Assembly: GCA_009760855.2 (NCBI GenBank)
Contig: WPIO01000042.1
Location: forward strand, 91,001 to 155,000
DNA from: Cristatella mucedo
Taxonomy: Eukaryota > Bryozoa > Phylactolaemata > Cristatellidae
Length of the DNA: 64,000 bases
Reading direction: 5' to 3'
Below, piece by piece: positions 10,004 to 21,915 of the stretch. Made by a program: the position numbers and the translations under genes. Under the pieces are notes generated by a model, which was given only the letters and a program-made list of their open reading frames with translations, had not been told where the DNA came from and did no database searches. Position 1 is the first letter of the stretch. Each line of letters starts with the position of its first letter.

Positions 10004-10390
10004 ATTAGGTGGACGTTAGAAGCATTGCTAACGACCGAGTCAGACAATAATAAACGGATTCGCTTAACAGATATTACTCTTAATATCATCACAAGTGCGT
10101 GCGTTTTGAAAGATCCTTGGCTCGGCCGCGAGTAAAATCGCACCAGAAGCGACGAAAATGAAAATGGCACGCTGATAGCCAAGGTACTCACCCCAACCGA
10201 GGTGAAGGTGAATGTTTTCGAGGTCACGGGCTTGAGCACCGCGGCATATGTGAAGCGCCTGAATAGATTAATATTAAATTCTCTTTGGGTGCTATACAAA
10301 CGAGGTTAATTTATGTTTATTTTTTAATACCGCCGGCTAGGTAGCGTTATTCGGAGTGCGATGTTAATCGAGCTCATGTGGCCCTGATTA
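10004..10390. other. Intergenic with a possible LINE/SINE tail near 10250-10310
   Basis: GTGAAGCGCCTGAATAG followed by GGGTGCTATACAAACGAGG looks like a degraded tail of the local LINE/SINE group. Otherwise nothing was recognised. Confidence 0.35.
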
Positions 10391-11090
10391 CAAAAACTCA
10401 TGTTCGAATTCTTCCTTGACTGGACTGCTAATCGCCGTATCAGCGAGTTCGCCAGCAGTCCCTCGAAACTGCTGCGCGATATGCAAAGACGGGGTCATGA
10501 AGCCGAGCTCTTTCCCGTACGACAGTCCTTCCTTACGTACGACAGCCATCTCGATCATCACCGGCTGTCGACAGCGTACCCAGCGCCAGCCTTCCGCTCC
10601 AGCGGCGATGGCTGCCGGCCGCCGCACAGCACACCGCCGGTGGCGGCGGCGGCCGCCGCCGCCGCCACCCCGGACGTTCGCTCGGGCTCTTACCATGCGA
10701 CTGCTGCGCCCCCCCCCCGGCCTCTCGCCTTTCTCGCCTCTCGTCTTCCGAGAGGCGGCTATTGCGAACTGCGCCGAGGCGCTGAATTTCACCAGCGCCA
10801 TATTTCTGCAGTCTCGCGAGATTGCAAAGCCCTCTGGTGGGCAGCTCTAGATACCGTGGCACCCGATGCGACTGCAGGTATAGCTGCCTCTTCGGAAAAA
10901 ATACCCCTGAGCGCTTTCACCGCTAATCCGTCGGCTGCTTCATGTGTCAATTGGCAAGACTCGGGACAGAGCGCAGAAGGCGGCGAATCGGCTCCGCAAT
11001 TGAAGCGTTCGCGTGCGGCACGGCGCCGCGGCTAGGCGTCGTAGCCGCGCGCGGCGGGTGCCGGACGGACTTAGCCAGACCTGGGAGCAA
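10391..11090. other. GC- and CpG-rich island with overlapping open frames on both strands
   Basis: The segment is rich in CG dinucleotides, with a GGCGGCGGCGG-type block at about 10636-10665. Frames stay open on + (10400-11035) and - (10801-10388), as expected from high GC. Neither peptide shows a domain or plausible codon structure: both have alanine, proline and arginine runs. It could be an unmethylated promoter island, but no transcript is supported. Confidence 0.4.
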
Positions 11091-12591
11091 TACCTTTGCT
11101 ATGTATTGCCAATTGGAAATGCTAACAAATAAATATATCTATATTCTCATAAAAAATACGATAAACTGTTCCTGTGATTTAAAACAATACTGTCAATATT
11201 GTCGTTGCCATTGAAGTGGAAATTATAAAATTGTCTCTACCAAACACTCTTCTCGAACTTACTCAGTCTGCGATCCATACAACGTGGTCAGGCTGCTTAG
11301 GACCCTAGACGTGCTGTGACAATTTACAACGTCAAAACTAAACTGCCTCATAGGTATTGCAAACTTATAGATACCATCCATGTGCACAATAATCTTTGCA
11401 GTATACTGATATTGTTACGGCACCCAATATTTTTAAAAATACCGTACAATAGATTTCCCTTAAATCTACTTTTGCTGAGGCCTAGAGTTATTTCCTCGAA
11501 ACCCGTTCTCTTAGCGAGTAGCTCTAATTATCACGCTTTCTTAGATTCTGGCGAAAGATTGTAGGCGTCCTGTAATTAATGATTGCAGTTCTAAGGAACC
11601 GCTCACAAACTCGGGAATGTAATAATCTATCACGATCTGCAGCACGCCTATGCGTCGTTGTAACCGAGGCTCATATGCACATGGCGTACCAAAATGAGGG
11701 GCAAGTATCCCCGGGCGCTGGATCAGGAAGGCTCGCGCCAAAATGGCCGCCTAATAGTTTTTGGGGAAAAACGTTCATATCACATCTAGCGAAGGGTTAG
11801 CGCCAACTGTGCGGTTCATCCCCGAGCGTTCTGTGTTCAAGGAATGCCACTGTTCCTACTTAATAGCGTTTCCAGAAACGCGGCGCTTCAAGTTCTTTCC
11901 GAGTCGATTGCAATTACTCCGCAGCCCCCCCCCCCCGCCGCGAAACGTACGATCGGACGCGTTCACCATTGGTCCACGGACGTCGACAGCAGGCAGACGA
12001 TTCACGCACATACGCTTCGCGTGGGAGGAACTCTTGAAAACACATTGACCGCTTGCTATGCATGTGCAGATACTTTCGCTGACAGTTTTCTTCACCGGCA
12101 CATGCCGAGTTGTCAACACGTGACAGTGACGTGTGCAAAAGCTCCCGCCGCCGCCTCGCGATCGACTCGCGATCCTCTGCGAGCCCCCAGCTCGGCCGTT
12201 CGGTCGACACACCGACTGCCTCTGGCGCTGTGCCAAGCTGAACGGACCAGTGAACGTGCGAAGTCACCGCCGCCTCGGGACTGCATTTAACGTCCTGAGC
12301 GGCAGCAGCTCGCGACTCGGGAATCTCATCTGCAACTTCCTTCGCGTCCGACCTGACATCGGCCAATGGTAGCTCTGCCTCGAGAATGACGTTCTCATCG
12401 TATCGTCTGCGCCGCACCGCCTGCTCGCGAAGCGAAGCGAGGGCGCTCTCCGTCTGTCTGCGAGTCCGTCTCTTGCTGCGACTGACGTCCGGCTCTCCGA
12501 CGAGGGCACGCCAGGCCGGCGAGCTCGCCTGCCCGGGCGTGCCCTCGGCTTAAATGCTGAAGCCACTCAGGCTGCTTGAACCGAAACTCCT
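11091..12591. other. Intergenic, nothing recognised
   Basis: AT-rich to about 11560, then GC-rich. A poly-C run occurs near 11926-11938. No domain was recognised in any frame. Confidence 0.35.
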
Positions 12592-12840
12592 TCGGGGATG
12601 TGACCTGACGCTCCGAAGTCACGAAAGCGACAAGAGGCAGACGCCGATGGAGAAGCTTCAACACGTGCGCATTCGGCAAGCGCTGGCAGCGCTGCACCGA
12701 ACCGTCGTTCTCTCACCCCCGTCCGGCTTTCCGCCGCCCACCTTGCCGGTCAGTTTCTCAGCCTCCCTCCCTGCCACTCAAGGGTCAGGTCGCGTCACGG
12801 GCGACCCCGCGTGCGCAGGCAGAGCACTCAGGCCGCGTAA
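12592..12840. repeat. Diverged direct repeat, copy a (flanks the Gypsy integrase remnant)
   Basis: Matches 14004-14262 in the same orientation. Shared blocks are TTCAACACGT-CGCATTCGGC, CCGCCTTGCCGGTC or a close variant, CCTCCCTCCCTGCCACTC, GGGCGA-CCCGCG and GGCAGAGCACTC. Many substitutions and small indels separate the copies. Confidence 0.7.
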
Positions 12841-13052
12841 CTCCGTGATCTAAAGATCACACGTCAAGCCGGTGTAACCAAAACAAAAATTTCGAAACGA
12901 TACCCCACAACGGCTTACGCTAAAAGCTAAATAAAATCAATAAAAATATAATATCACATCAATGAAAATATAAGGCAGCACCAAAGTAGCTAAACAGTAA
13001 GTACATAATCTTCACCGCACGCCGGTGGCCTCGGGTTGCATCTTGGCCGAAG

Positions 13053-14003
13053 CTATGTGCCGGGCGTCTCATTTCTGGCCGCACTACCAGGGCCAGCATC
13101 AAAGTTCGCGTCAAGGGGTTCATTGGCGATCGGCATCGGTCTAATGTCCGGTAGATGTCGGCGCATTCCGTCGGTTTTAATACCGACTCCTTTAACCAGA
13201 GCAGTAACTGTCCCCTGAGGTTGCTGAGTGGTGCATCGCGCTCCCGCTGAGCTTTGCAAAATCCTGCTGACCCGGAAAAAAGTCACACTTCCGTCAGGGC
13301 TTTCTAAGCGATGCACGTGAACCATCGAGAAAAGCTGCCTGCTAGGCGATGAGCTGGTGTCCAATCCGGCTGCGGCTGAAAGATTGTACCAGTACACCAT
13401 CATCCTTATGTCCCGCCCACTCCGGGCTGCCATTCCTTTTATGGTTCGGTGGCTTCGCTCTACTATAACATGTCCGGAGGAGCAGGAGGCACACCGATAA
13501 ACCGCGCGTATCATTCAACGCTCACAAAGCTGTCGAAAAGCGTTAAATCGCAATGTGGTAGAATCTGCAATTACGATCTGCTAGGGCGGGTCCCTTTCTC
13601 GGAATATCTCTTTTGAACGTCGGACCACTCTCGTCGGAGGCACGCCGCCAGATGGCAACCTTGCTGGGGCTGCCACCGACAAGTGTCAGGTACTTGACTG
13701 CGTTGAAGAAGGTAGCATTGATGGCCAGGCGGCACCAGTTGGCTTCTACGTCCACATGTCCAGACACGGGCGCTGGATCCACCGACCGGCAATGCATGCA
13801 CGATTTAGCAACGCGTTCCGCCAACTCCGGCGTTGAGGACAGGCCGGAAAAGCACAGCACAGGCCAGGTACGACGTCCAGGTCAACCCCGGCGATGCGAC
13901 GATGCAAGTCATGGAATGCTGGCAGCTCCAACTCATGTACTCAGGCAGCAGCTGGGAGATTCGCGATTTGCTTGAGCCAAGGGTGCTGCACGCCGTGGAT
14001 GCC
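13053..14003 (-). pseudogene. Decayed Ty3/Gypsy-type retrotransposon integrase
   Basis: Two minus-strand frames together recall an LTR-retrotransposon integrase. The 13860-13543 frame has CMHCRSVDPAPVSGH (second half of the zinc-binding HHCC motif and its exit), then WCRLAINATFF and YLTLVGGSPSKVAIWR, equivalent to the first catalytic-core strand; the expected Asp of the D-D-E triad appears as Asn in LAINATF. The 13514-13053 frame has RCASCSSGHVIVERSHRTIK followed by MVYWYN, the late-core block that carries the catalytic Glu (VERSHR). Frameshifts separate the pieces, and no reverse transcriptase or gag was found nearby. Host-genome fossil, non-functional. Confidence 0.72.
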
Positions 14004-14262
14004 GAAAAAGCTTGTAACCTGTCGCTTTGACGGCGCAAAAGCGGCGACACGCACGCACCAATGGGGGACGCCTTCAACACGTACGCATTCGGCTAGCGTT
14101 CGCAGCGCTACACTGCACAGCCGTTCTCCACTCCGCCCCGCTTCCCGCCGCCTTGCCGGTCTGGTCACCGGCCTCCCTCCCTGCCACTCTCGGGCTAGGC
14201 CGCGTCAAGGGCGAGCCCGCGCGCACCGGCAGAGCACTCGGGCCGCAGGCGAAACGCTGCGC
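14004..14262. repeat. Diverged direct repeat, copy b
   Basis: Partner of 12592-12840. The two copies bracket the integrase remnant, raising the possibility that they are decayed LTRs of an internally deleted element. No clear TG...CA ends were found. Confidence 0.65.
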
Positions 14263-14689
14263 GGACGCCGGGCGGCACGCAATGCGCAGGCACCGGCGTC
14301 CGCTCAGCGGCGGCGAGCGACCGGCGTCTCGCCCTTGAAACCGAACTCTATCGCTCAGGTTGCCGTCGGTGCACTCGGGACGCTTCCCAGCGATCGCGTG
14401 CGGCGGCGACTTGTTGACACTAATGTACATGCCTCACCTGTAGCCAATAGTCTAGCCATTGACGCAGTGCAGCGTCAGGCGACTAATGCATATTATATTT
14501 CTTGTCGTCTGCTGCGATTCGTTGAGCTCTCGTTTATGCATGCGTTGACAGTAATAAAGATAGAGTACCGTTTACCATCCACGTGATCGCCGGCTGTGTC
14601 TCCGTGAGACTCCCACAAGAACTGCCGCCGCCGGAGCCACTTTTGTACAACACTAACTAACCTGACTTACTCGAGGGATATAGTTTTGG
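14263..14689. other. Intergenic, nothing recognised
   Basis: GC-rich to about 14440, then AT-richer. No domain or repeat family was recognised. Confidence 0.35.
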
Positions 14690-15057
<368 letters not shown>

Positions 15058-15116
15058 CTAAGGGTTAAAAACATTCATGGTGTCACGCGAAGCATGTACG
15101 CAAAACCTCGCGATTA

Positions 15117-15671
15117 TGTAATGTAATGTAATGTAACGTATCTCCATCTGTAACTCTGCAAAGTCATAAAGACCATTTGGGTGTTCGGATGTGATGGCTA
15201 GCTATAGAGGCAGTCTTCTGAATGAAGCTTTTTGAAATTGAGGCAGCTGTCGAACACGACATCTAAATTTCGACCACGTGGTGACGGTCGCATGACAGCA
15301 TCACCTATTAGAAGAGCAAAGCCTTTTAATCCAGCCACACGCTTAGGGTGTCCTATGAGCAGCAGTTTGGTTTTATCATCATTTAATTTCAGGAAGTTTT
15401 CCGACATCCAGGATCGAATATCGGCAAGGCAAGCATTCAGTTTCTCAGTTGCTGCAGCAGATTCCGACGGTTTGAATGACAAATACAACTGAGTATCGTC
15501 AGCATAGAAGTGATATCCTTTTCTACGGGCCTTAATCACTTTTCTCAGAGGTTGTGTATAAATGGAGAACAGCAAGGAACCAAGTACAGACCCTTGAGGG
15601 ACTCCACAGGTGACCCTTCTCATATGTAAGACCTGACCCCCATACGACACGGATTGAACACGATCAGACAA
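15117..15671 (-). mobile_element. L2-type LINE fragment: RT palm plus LINE-II-like tail
   Basis: On the minus strand 15671-15198 encodes [37 protein letters not shown] and NFLKLNDDKTKLLLIGHPKR: RT palm including the catalytic ADD. The plus-strand block TAATGTAATGTAATGTAACG with TCTGCAAAGTCATAAAGACC at 15117-15185 is the LINE-II 3' end. The thumb and C-terminal region are missing, suggesting an internal deletion. Confidence 0.82.
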
Positions 15672-15699
15672 GTATCAGGCTTAGGGTACCATGAAAAAA

Positions 15700-15785
15700 C
15701 CCACGTAATAATAATAATAATAATGATACACTTGATAAAGCGCCCTTAGAGAACTCGATCTCTTTCTAGGCAATTTATATTGCTG
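15700..15785 (-). mobile_element. LINE-I 3' tail
   Basis: AATAATAATAATAATAATGA then ACACTTGATAAAGCGCCC and AGAGAACTCGATCTCTTTC, the reversed LINE-I end, inserted between two other LINE fragments. Confidence 0.85.
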
Positions 15786-15799
15786 ACACGTAGACAAAT

Positions 15800-16480
15800 T
15801 TAACTTAAACTCTAAAACCTGCGTAGACACATCTATGGCCGCCGGTTAGTAGAACTCCGGCTTAGGGGCAAGCACAGCCTCACGGCCAGGTAACCACATA
15901 AAGCACCCAGGAACGTTGAGGAAAATTTCACAGCGCCATTTGGATAGTTGAGCGGAAAAGATTCTTCTTTTGCAGAGAAATACCCCGTGCAAAGTTATAG
16001 CCGATGGTGGGTGACCCTAGTGGGAAGCGAATTCCGAATTACTTTTGGTGCACACGAGCTAAAATCCTTAAGACTGAGATACTTCAATTAAGTGCTAAGA
16101 ACGAGACGGCTCGAAGCCGATGAGCTGACGACAGGCAACAGCCTGAGCTGGACGAGCAAGGACGTCGGAGAGGTGGGCTCAAGACAACGAGAGGATCCGA
16201 AAGTCTTGGTTTGACGTGTGGAGATAGTAAAGCTTTGACAGAAGCAGCATGGTGTAGGTGCCGCGCCGTTCGACCGGACGAGCTGCTGAGTTTTTTATAA
16301 GTTGTAGATGACTAAATATACCGACCGGAAGTCCATAGTAAAGTGAACTGCAATAACCCAGACGCGATGTCACGAACGCTTTACCTTGTTTAGCTGTCTT
16401 ACTTTAGTGTAGGCAGGCCCTGATATTTTGGCGACTTTCCTTTCCTTAAAGTAGGCCGACTTGACAGTGGAGGAAGCGTG
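15800..16480 (-). mobile_element. LINE fragment, C-terminal RT region, diverged
   Basis: The minus-strand frame includes MTSRLGYCSSLYYGLPV and LQLIKNSAARPVERRG, homologous to the [17 protein letters not shown] and [12 protein letters not shown] blocks of LINE-I but clearly different. It is a separate family or an old copy. Confidence 0.72.
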
Positions 16481-16782
16481 TTCACCCAATGACAAGTCAG
16501 GTCGGTATGGCGCTCCCAGATTATGGGCAGACGTCACTGGATCGGCTGCTTGATGAGCCCATCTTGAGGTTGAGCTCATTCGACGTGACGCCCGCACACT
16601 GGCTGGTCTTGTCGCGCCAGCTGCTGGCTGATAAATACAAGGCTGAGTCGAAGCCAGGATTGGAGCGACCGGGTGGTGGCACGGGGGTCTGAGGGGCGTA
16701 GCCCCCTGTAAAGGGGGCGTGTGGAGGCGTCCCCCTCCCGGCGCCTGCGCCCGGTGTCGTGCAGCCTGGCCATGCAGCTGTT
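16481..16782. other. Unassigned GC-rich segment between LINE fragments
   Basis: Contains small GC hairpins such as GGGGCGTAGCCCC near 16693-16705. No family was recognised. Confidence 0.4.
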
Positions 16783-17151
16783 TCATTCCTCCGCTTAAAG
16801 ACCGTTGGCGACAGAAGCTTTAGCTCTGCAGGTCCAAGACCGTGGAACTTGCTTTCACGCTTCTAACACAACGACAACTGCTCTCCTCCTGCCGACTATG
16901 ACACATCCTTGCCAGCCGTCCTTCGCTGCTACTTCCATGTTAGTCACTATCTCAACTGATCTCCTGACTCTGCTATACTTCCCACTTTATTTATTTTTGT
17001 TGCATGAGATGAGGGACCGAATTGGCGACCGAATGCTTACCGAAAGCCGCTTAGGCTGTGAGTGCGCTATACAAAACTCTCCTGCTTAACGGCCACATAG
17101 TCTTTATGGCTTTGCGGAGTTACAAACGGAGATGCATTACATTACATTACC
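16783..17151 (+). mobile_element. LINE-II 3' end with (ATTAC)n tail
   Basis: Begins at the CATTCCTCCGCTTAAAGACC block and continues through GGCGACAGAAGCTTTAGCTC and the CTTAGGCTGTGAGTGCGC block. It ends in GGAGATGCATTACATTACAT. The same block recurs at 22.0, 25.5, 27.4, 45.6, 49.2 and 57.3 kb. Confidence 0.85.
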
Positions 17152-17454
17152 AAGGGGCTAGCGGCAGCGCGGCCGCCCGACCGGGCGTCAGACTCGGCTC
17201 CCACCTACCAGGCCAGGGGTGGCAGTTGGTGGCAGCTGCCACCCGTGCCACTCCTCCCTGGCTTCGCCTCTGCTGCAAGGTTAATGTTTATCATAGCTAA
17301 GCTTTAGGAAGTTAGCTGGGTGCAGTTGGTTGGAGAGTTGGCGCATGCGCCGTGGCTCGTACTGAAAACCCGTAAGCCTCCTTCGTCGCCGTCGAATAGA
17401 CTTGCCTAAGTGCTGTGGACGCGGACTTGTTATTTTAATGTGCGCTCGCTCTTC
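17152..17454. other. Unassigned sequence
   Basis: Nothing recognised between the LINE-II tail and the minisatellite. Confidence 0.4.
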
Positions 17455-17822
17455 CTTCGCTTCCGCCACATTCCACCGCATTTCGCTTCCGCCACATTTC
17501 GCTTCCGCCACATTCCGCCGCATTTCGCTTCCGCCACATTCCGCCACATTTCGCTTCCGCCACATTCCGCCGCATTTCGCTTCCGCCACATTCCGCCGCA
17601 TTTCTCTTCCGCCACATTCCGCCGCATTTCGCTTCCGCCACATTCCGCCGCATTTCGCTTCCGCCACATTCCGCCACATTTCGCTTCCGCCACATTACGC
17701 CACATTTCGCTTCCGCCACATTTCGCTTCCGCCACATTCCGCCGCATTTCGCTTCCGCCACATTACGCCACATTTCGCTTCAGCCACATTCCGCCGCATT
17801 TCGCTTCCGCCACATTCCGCGG
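17455..17822. repeat. Minisatellite, ~26-bp unit (with 17-bp variants)
   Basis: Units of the form CGCTTCCGCCACATT + CCGCCGCATTT repeat about 15 times, mixing CCGCCGCATTT and CCGCCACATTT versions and shortened 17-bp units. Because the array lacks stops, several long frames in both directions traverse it; these are not treated as genes. Confidence 0.95.
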
Positions 17823-18127
17823 TCACTCGCTGTTATTCACCAAGGCTCAATCGGGCCTTCGCTGGTGTTTCTCGCGCGTCGGCTGGGTCTAGCGCCGCTA
17901 CGAGTGGCGTTTGCTCGGCCTATTTTTGTAACAAGACGTAGAGGCTTCTTTCCGTCTTTGCCCAGTCTGGCCTCTGCGTCAAAGAATTGCGCTAAATACT
18001 AAGGACTCTTAGCAGTTACGTCGTGACACACTCATTGCTTGTGACTTCTTCGCTGAAAGTGAAACTGAAAGGTGGACTTCTTTATTCGCACGATTCAGCT
18101 ACGTAACAAAAGAAATGTTTGAGCAAT
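17823..18127. other. Unassigned sequence
   Basis: No recognised feature. Confidence 0.4.
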
Positions 18128-18211
18128 GCAAACGTAAAGCGCCTGCAAAGAGATTGAATTCACTGAGGTCGCTTGATCGAGTGTATTATTATTATTATTA
18201 TTATTATTATT
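18128..18211 (+). mobile_element. LINE-I 3' end
   Basis: AACGTAAAGCGCCTGCAAAG, GATTGAATTCACTGAGGTCG, then (ATT)n at 18184-18211. Confidence 0.8.
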
Positions 18212-18815
18212 AGAAGGGTGTTTGAATGGTGAAAAAGCTTTCTGCTGTGCCGAACTTCGGAATTCAAACAAATCCCCTCCCAATCTTCGGCGAGTTTTGG
18301 TGGCGTGCTTCGCTATAATTGCGCAGATTGCTGCATAACATCGTTCTGGACTTTGTGCCAATTTTGAATTAACGCGTTAAAATCGGGTTGTGAATTTTCC
18401 ACCCATCTGGACAGAACTCGACTGCAAGAACAGCGCTCGTAACGGTGCATAATCTCTGACGTCTGACGACGCGCACGCCTCTGACGAAAACCCAGAGCGA
18501 GGTGCCTCAGCGGTATCGCGGCAAATGACTTCCAGGTGCAGCACTGAAGCACAACAGGGCAATGCTGAAGAACACCCAAACTCATCATAACAATTCCAAG
18601 CTACAGTATAGATAAGTCTATTTGACAGTCATAGAGTCCTATATCCAGTCTGGTTTTAGAGCTAATAAATCTACAAGGTCAGCAGCGCTTCGTTCGGGTG
18701 TACAACGACATTCTTAGGAATGCAGACTTAGGTAAATATTAAATATTAGGATATTACTAATAATTATTATTATTATTAATATTATTTTATTAAATAGTAA
18801 ATATTAGGATATTAC
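18212..18815. other. Unassigned sequence
   Basis: AT-rich toward 18720-18810. No feature was recognised. Confidence 0.35.
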
Positions 18816-19330
18816 TTGGGTCTCTGCGCTTGTTCTGTGCTTGGTTTTTCCGCAGCGTTTTATACTATTGATCACCGAGTCCTTCTCGAACCCCTCTCGT
18901 CTCGCTTGGGCATCACTGGCATTGCTCTGCAATGGCTCGTGCCGCATCTCAGTCGGAGACTGCAGAGCATTGATGCGAATGCAGAAAGATCATCTGAGGA
19001 CCCACTGAAATACGGCGTACTTCGGGGCCCTGTGCTTGGTCCAATTCTTTTCATGGGTTATACTTTCCTTCTCCCGATAAGGGCCGGGATAGAAGGTGAG
19101 GCAATGTGCTCGCTCTTCACGACCCAGGTCAGGAGTTCGATTCCTGCAGTGTAAGATCTTTATTGCCAACTGCAAGCGGCGGTGATAGCCATTAGGGCTC
19201 CTCCATCGCTTAGCACATGAAGCAGTTGAATCAGCGATTTCCAAGTACAATCCAGGCTCTCACTTCCATGCAGATGACACTGAGGTTTACTTTTACTTTG
19301 ATCTCTCCCAGCCCTCCAGGTTCTAGGATA
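18816..19330 (+). mobile_element. LINE-I RT fragment interrupted by a SINE
   Basis: The + frame reads FSAAFYTIDHRVLLEPLSSR, then LKYGVLRGPVLGPILF (family consensus [14 protein letters not shown]). After the SINE at 19078-19240 the RT resumes with CACTTCCATGCAGATGACAC (HADDT, the mutated FYADDT). The catalytic region is damaged. Confidence 0.8.
19078..19240 (+). mobile_element. tRNA-derived SINE inserted in LINE-I
   Basis: Contains a box-B-like GGAGTTCGATTCCTGCAG, then CTGCAAGCGGCGGTGATAGC and a degraded GCTTAGCACATGAAGCAG tail. RT sequence of one LINE lies on both sides, so the SINE is younger than the LINE copy. Confidence 0.75.
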
Positions 19331-19356
19331 AGTCGTCGCGGGAAAATTAAGCGTGC

Positions 19357-19543
19357 GGTGGGCCGTGATGGCACACCAGGTGAGGTGGTTGCTTTTCCCG
19401 ACCTCGGTTCCGCGGTCGTTGGTTCGAATCCTACGGCGGGTGATTCTATATCGCCACTGCAAGCGGTGGTGATAGCCATAAAGGCTCTTCTGTCGCTATA
19501 CAAAAGAGGTTGTTAAATCAGCCTGTATTAGCATTATTATTAT
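19357..19543 (+). mobile_element. tRNA-derived SINE, most complete copy
   Basis: Head GGGCCGTGATGGCACACCAG with a TGGC-type box A, box B GGTTCGAATCC at about 19419-19429, body CTGCAAGCGGTGGTGATAGC, and tail TCGCTATACAAAAGAGG followed by ATT repeats. It is not a functional tRNA gene: no cloverleaf with paired acceptor ends is evident, and the body continues about 110 bp beyond box B. Confidence 0.85.
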
Positions 19544-20274
19544 TGAGCGTGGACGAATGGGCGTGGAAAGCTGGGCGCAAACAATTGGGGGCAGGACTAT
19601 TCGGAGCAGCACAATTTTTATGAGCGTATGTTCAATACTAAAAGCACCCTACGAAATAATAAAAATCTTGTGTTAATCTCTCCATATGATACAAATAACC
19701 TTCGGACGCCAGAATTTATTTTCCTTTCTTGGATTCTAAGAATTCTAGAGCCATTTGTGCGGTGACAAAAACACGATTACAAAGGTTTACTAATAATATA
19801 TAATTATTTTTTTATAAATATATTAATATTGTTGCACTAACATACTAACAAAAATGTGTTAATACATTAATAAAATTTCAGTATTATATTAATTTAAGTT
19901 TTTTAATACATGCAATTTTATTGATATATTTATCTAAATTCGGTTGATATATTAAAGAAACACAAATTTAAAATGAAACCCAATATTTATAAAATATGTT
20001 TTTATTTTTCAAATTTAAAAATTTTAAGTTTGCTAATATAAAAAAATGTCTGATTTCAAATGTCCGCTTTGAATTTTCCGCAATGAACTGTCCATGCCAA
20101 ATTGTCGTGCAACGAGTTGAATTATCCATGCGGAATTGTCCTTCAACGAATGGTCTGGTTCCCACCCTCCAGCACGTTAAATTCTCTAAACTCTCTTGCT
20201 GCCTGTATTGCTGAAATCTGCTCATAGAAGGCATTAAACTTTTTTTAAATTGAATGAAGATTAAACCAACTTAC
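19544..20274. other. AT-rich sequence, nothing recognised
   Basis: Strongly AT-rich from about 19640 to 20060. No domain or repeat family was recognised. Confidence 0.4.
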
Positions 20275-21115
20275 TATTTATCAGAAAACCCAGTATGGCT
20301 CAGAAATTGGAAATGTGTAGCTCAAAATTGGCCCTGCCACCACATCTCCAGTAGCATCTGTAGGAAATCTTTGTGTTCGAATCATACCATCTTTCATTAG
20401 CCGACCACATCCACATTAGCTACACAGTGAAGTCTGCATACTTACAGTTAAATAACATTGCTAAAATTCAGGCTTGCTTGGACAGGGATACTACTTCCAA
20501 ATTGGTCCATGTATTTGCATCATTCCGTCATGACTTCTGTAACTCACTGCTTGTTTGTCTACCGGCCTGCGAAATCAGGCGATTACAGCTGGTGCAAAAC
20601 GCTGCTGCTAGACGTTTCTGTCTTGAGCGTCGTAGCTGCTGCATCACCACACTTCTAGCCGACCTGCAATGGCTCCCACTCAAGCAACGTATTGACTTCA
20701 AGTCTTTGTCACTCACTTTTTGGTCGCTCCATTTTCTGGCTACAGCGCGCTACCTATCGGAACTACTCTCCCGCCAGGCTGGTCATTCTATCACTTGCTT
20801 TTCTGAATCAAATCATTTAGTTATGTTCCCAAAGCCTAGAGCTCACTTCCGACTGGCGGCACGACATCCCCTAGCTTGACGATATTTAAAAAGAAGTCAA
20901 AACGTATCTTCTTCACAGCATTTAGTGGGTCCGTGTGACTTGCACTTAGTGTGCTTATGAGTGCTGACACTGTGCATGCTGCCACAAACCACATTTGCAT
21001 ACCGATCCTGAGCATGTCACCTCTAACCATGTTATACTTTTTGACATTGTGCAGGTCACTACTAACCATTTGATCATAATAATAATCATAATAATACTGT
21101 TAACAGATTTGTATT
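20275..21115 (+). mobile_element. LINE-I copy, C-terminal RT and 3' UTR
   Basis: Frame at 20373-20879 with LDRDTTSKLVHVFASF, LQLVQNAAARRFCLERRS and LLADLQWLPLKQRIDFK. The 3' UTR then shows GTGCTTATGAGTGCTGACAC. The protein is more diverged from the 34-kb copy than most, so this is an older insertion. Confidence 0.85.
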
Positions 21116-21149
21116 ATTTATTTATTAATCTATTTATGACGACGACTTA

Positions 21150-21540
21150 TCGGAGAACTTAATTTCTTTCCAGGCACTTAATTTCTTTCTGGGCACTTTA
21201 CATACGGTTAAAGAAAGTTTGATAAAATGTTTAGAGATTATATGCACAATTTCAACAAGCATACCTTGGTTAGAGGTGACCTGCACAGTGTCAACATAAA
21301 AAACAATGCTAGTGGTAGCATTCATAGTGCCAGCACGCATAAGCACACAAAGAAAGAATCACAAGGATCCAATAAATGCTGTGATACACGTGTGCGCTTT
21401 TAGGTTCTTTTTAAGTATCATCACCTCAGGAAGTGTTCTGATGCAGTCGGAAGTGAGTTCAGGCTTTGCGAGCGTACGAGCTAAAGACGCGGTCTCCAAG
21501 AGATTCAACGCGGTCTCCAAGAGTTGCAAGACTTGAAGTC
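21150..21540 (-). mobile_element. LINE-I 3' region, diverged
   Basis: Reversed 3' UTR and C-terminal block (GGGCACTTTACATACGG; AGCACGCATAAGCACAC; CGGTCTCCAAGAG). Small internal duplications such as ACTTAATTTCTTTC are present. Confidence 0.72.
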
Positions 21541-21734
21541 TATAGTCTTGATTATCACTTACGTTTCTCTGTCAGGTTATTGTCTTTACTTGGAAAGTGG
21601 CACTGCGGTTTGTTAGTCTTGCTCATCCATAAATTTTTCCATTTCAAAACTGTTCATCTCCGACTGCGTCTGGCAGCTCAGTGGACGATTTTCGCTTCTT
21701 TAGATATTTTAGGAAAGAGCTATTTCTTTTGTTT

Positions 21735-21842
21735 GTTGACCCTTTGCTTGCTCGTTGACCTTTTGTTTGCTCGTTGACCTTTGGCTTGTTCGCTGACCTT
21801 TTTCTTGCTCGCTGACCTTTGCTCGCTCGTTGACCTTTTCAG
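21735..21842. repeat. Minisatellite, 18-20-bp unit, about 6 copies
   Basis: Units begin GTTGACC or GCTGACC at 21735, 21753, 21772, 21792, 21811 and 21829, with TTTGCTTGCTC-like spacers. Confidence 0.85.
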
Positions 21843-21915
21843 CCCGCTCTTAAAGTTTTGAGCTCCTGGCGGTTTCTTGTTACCCATAACACTGTAAAAG
21901 GTGAACAAATTGACA

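Noticed and set aside
10388-11035. Long opposing open frames of 137 and 211 codons
   Set aside because: High GC suppresses stops on both strands; the peptides are Ala/Pro/Arg/Gly runs without a domain.
19357-19430. Possible functional tRNA gene
   Set aside because: Box A and B are present, but the head shows no paired acceptor stem and continues into a SINE body found at several other sites.
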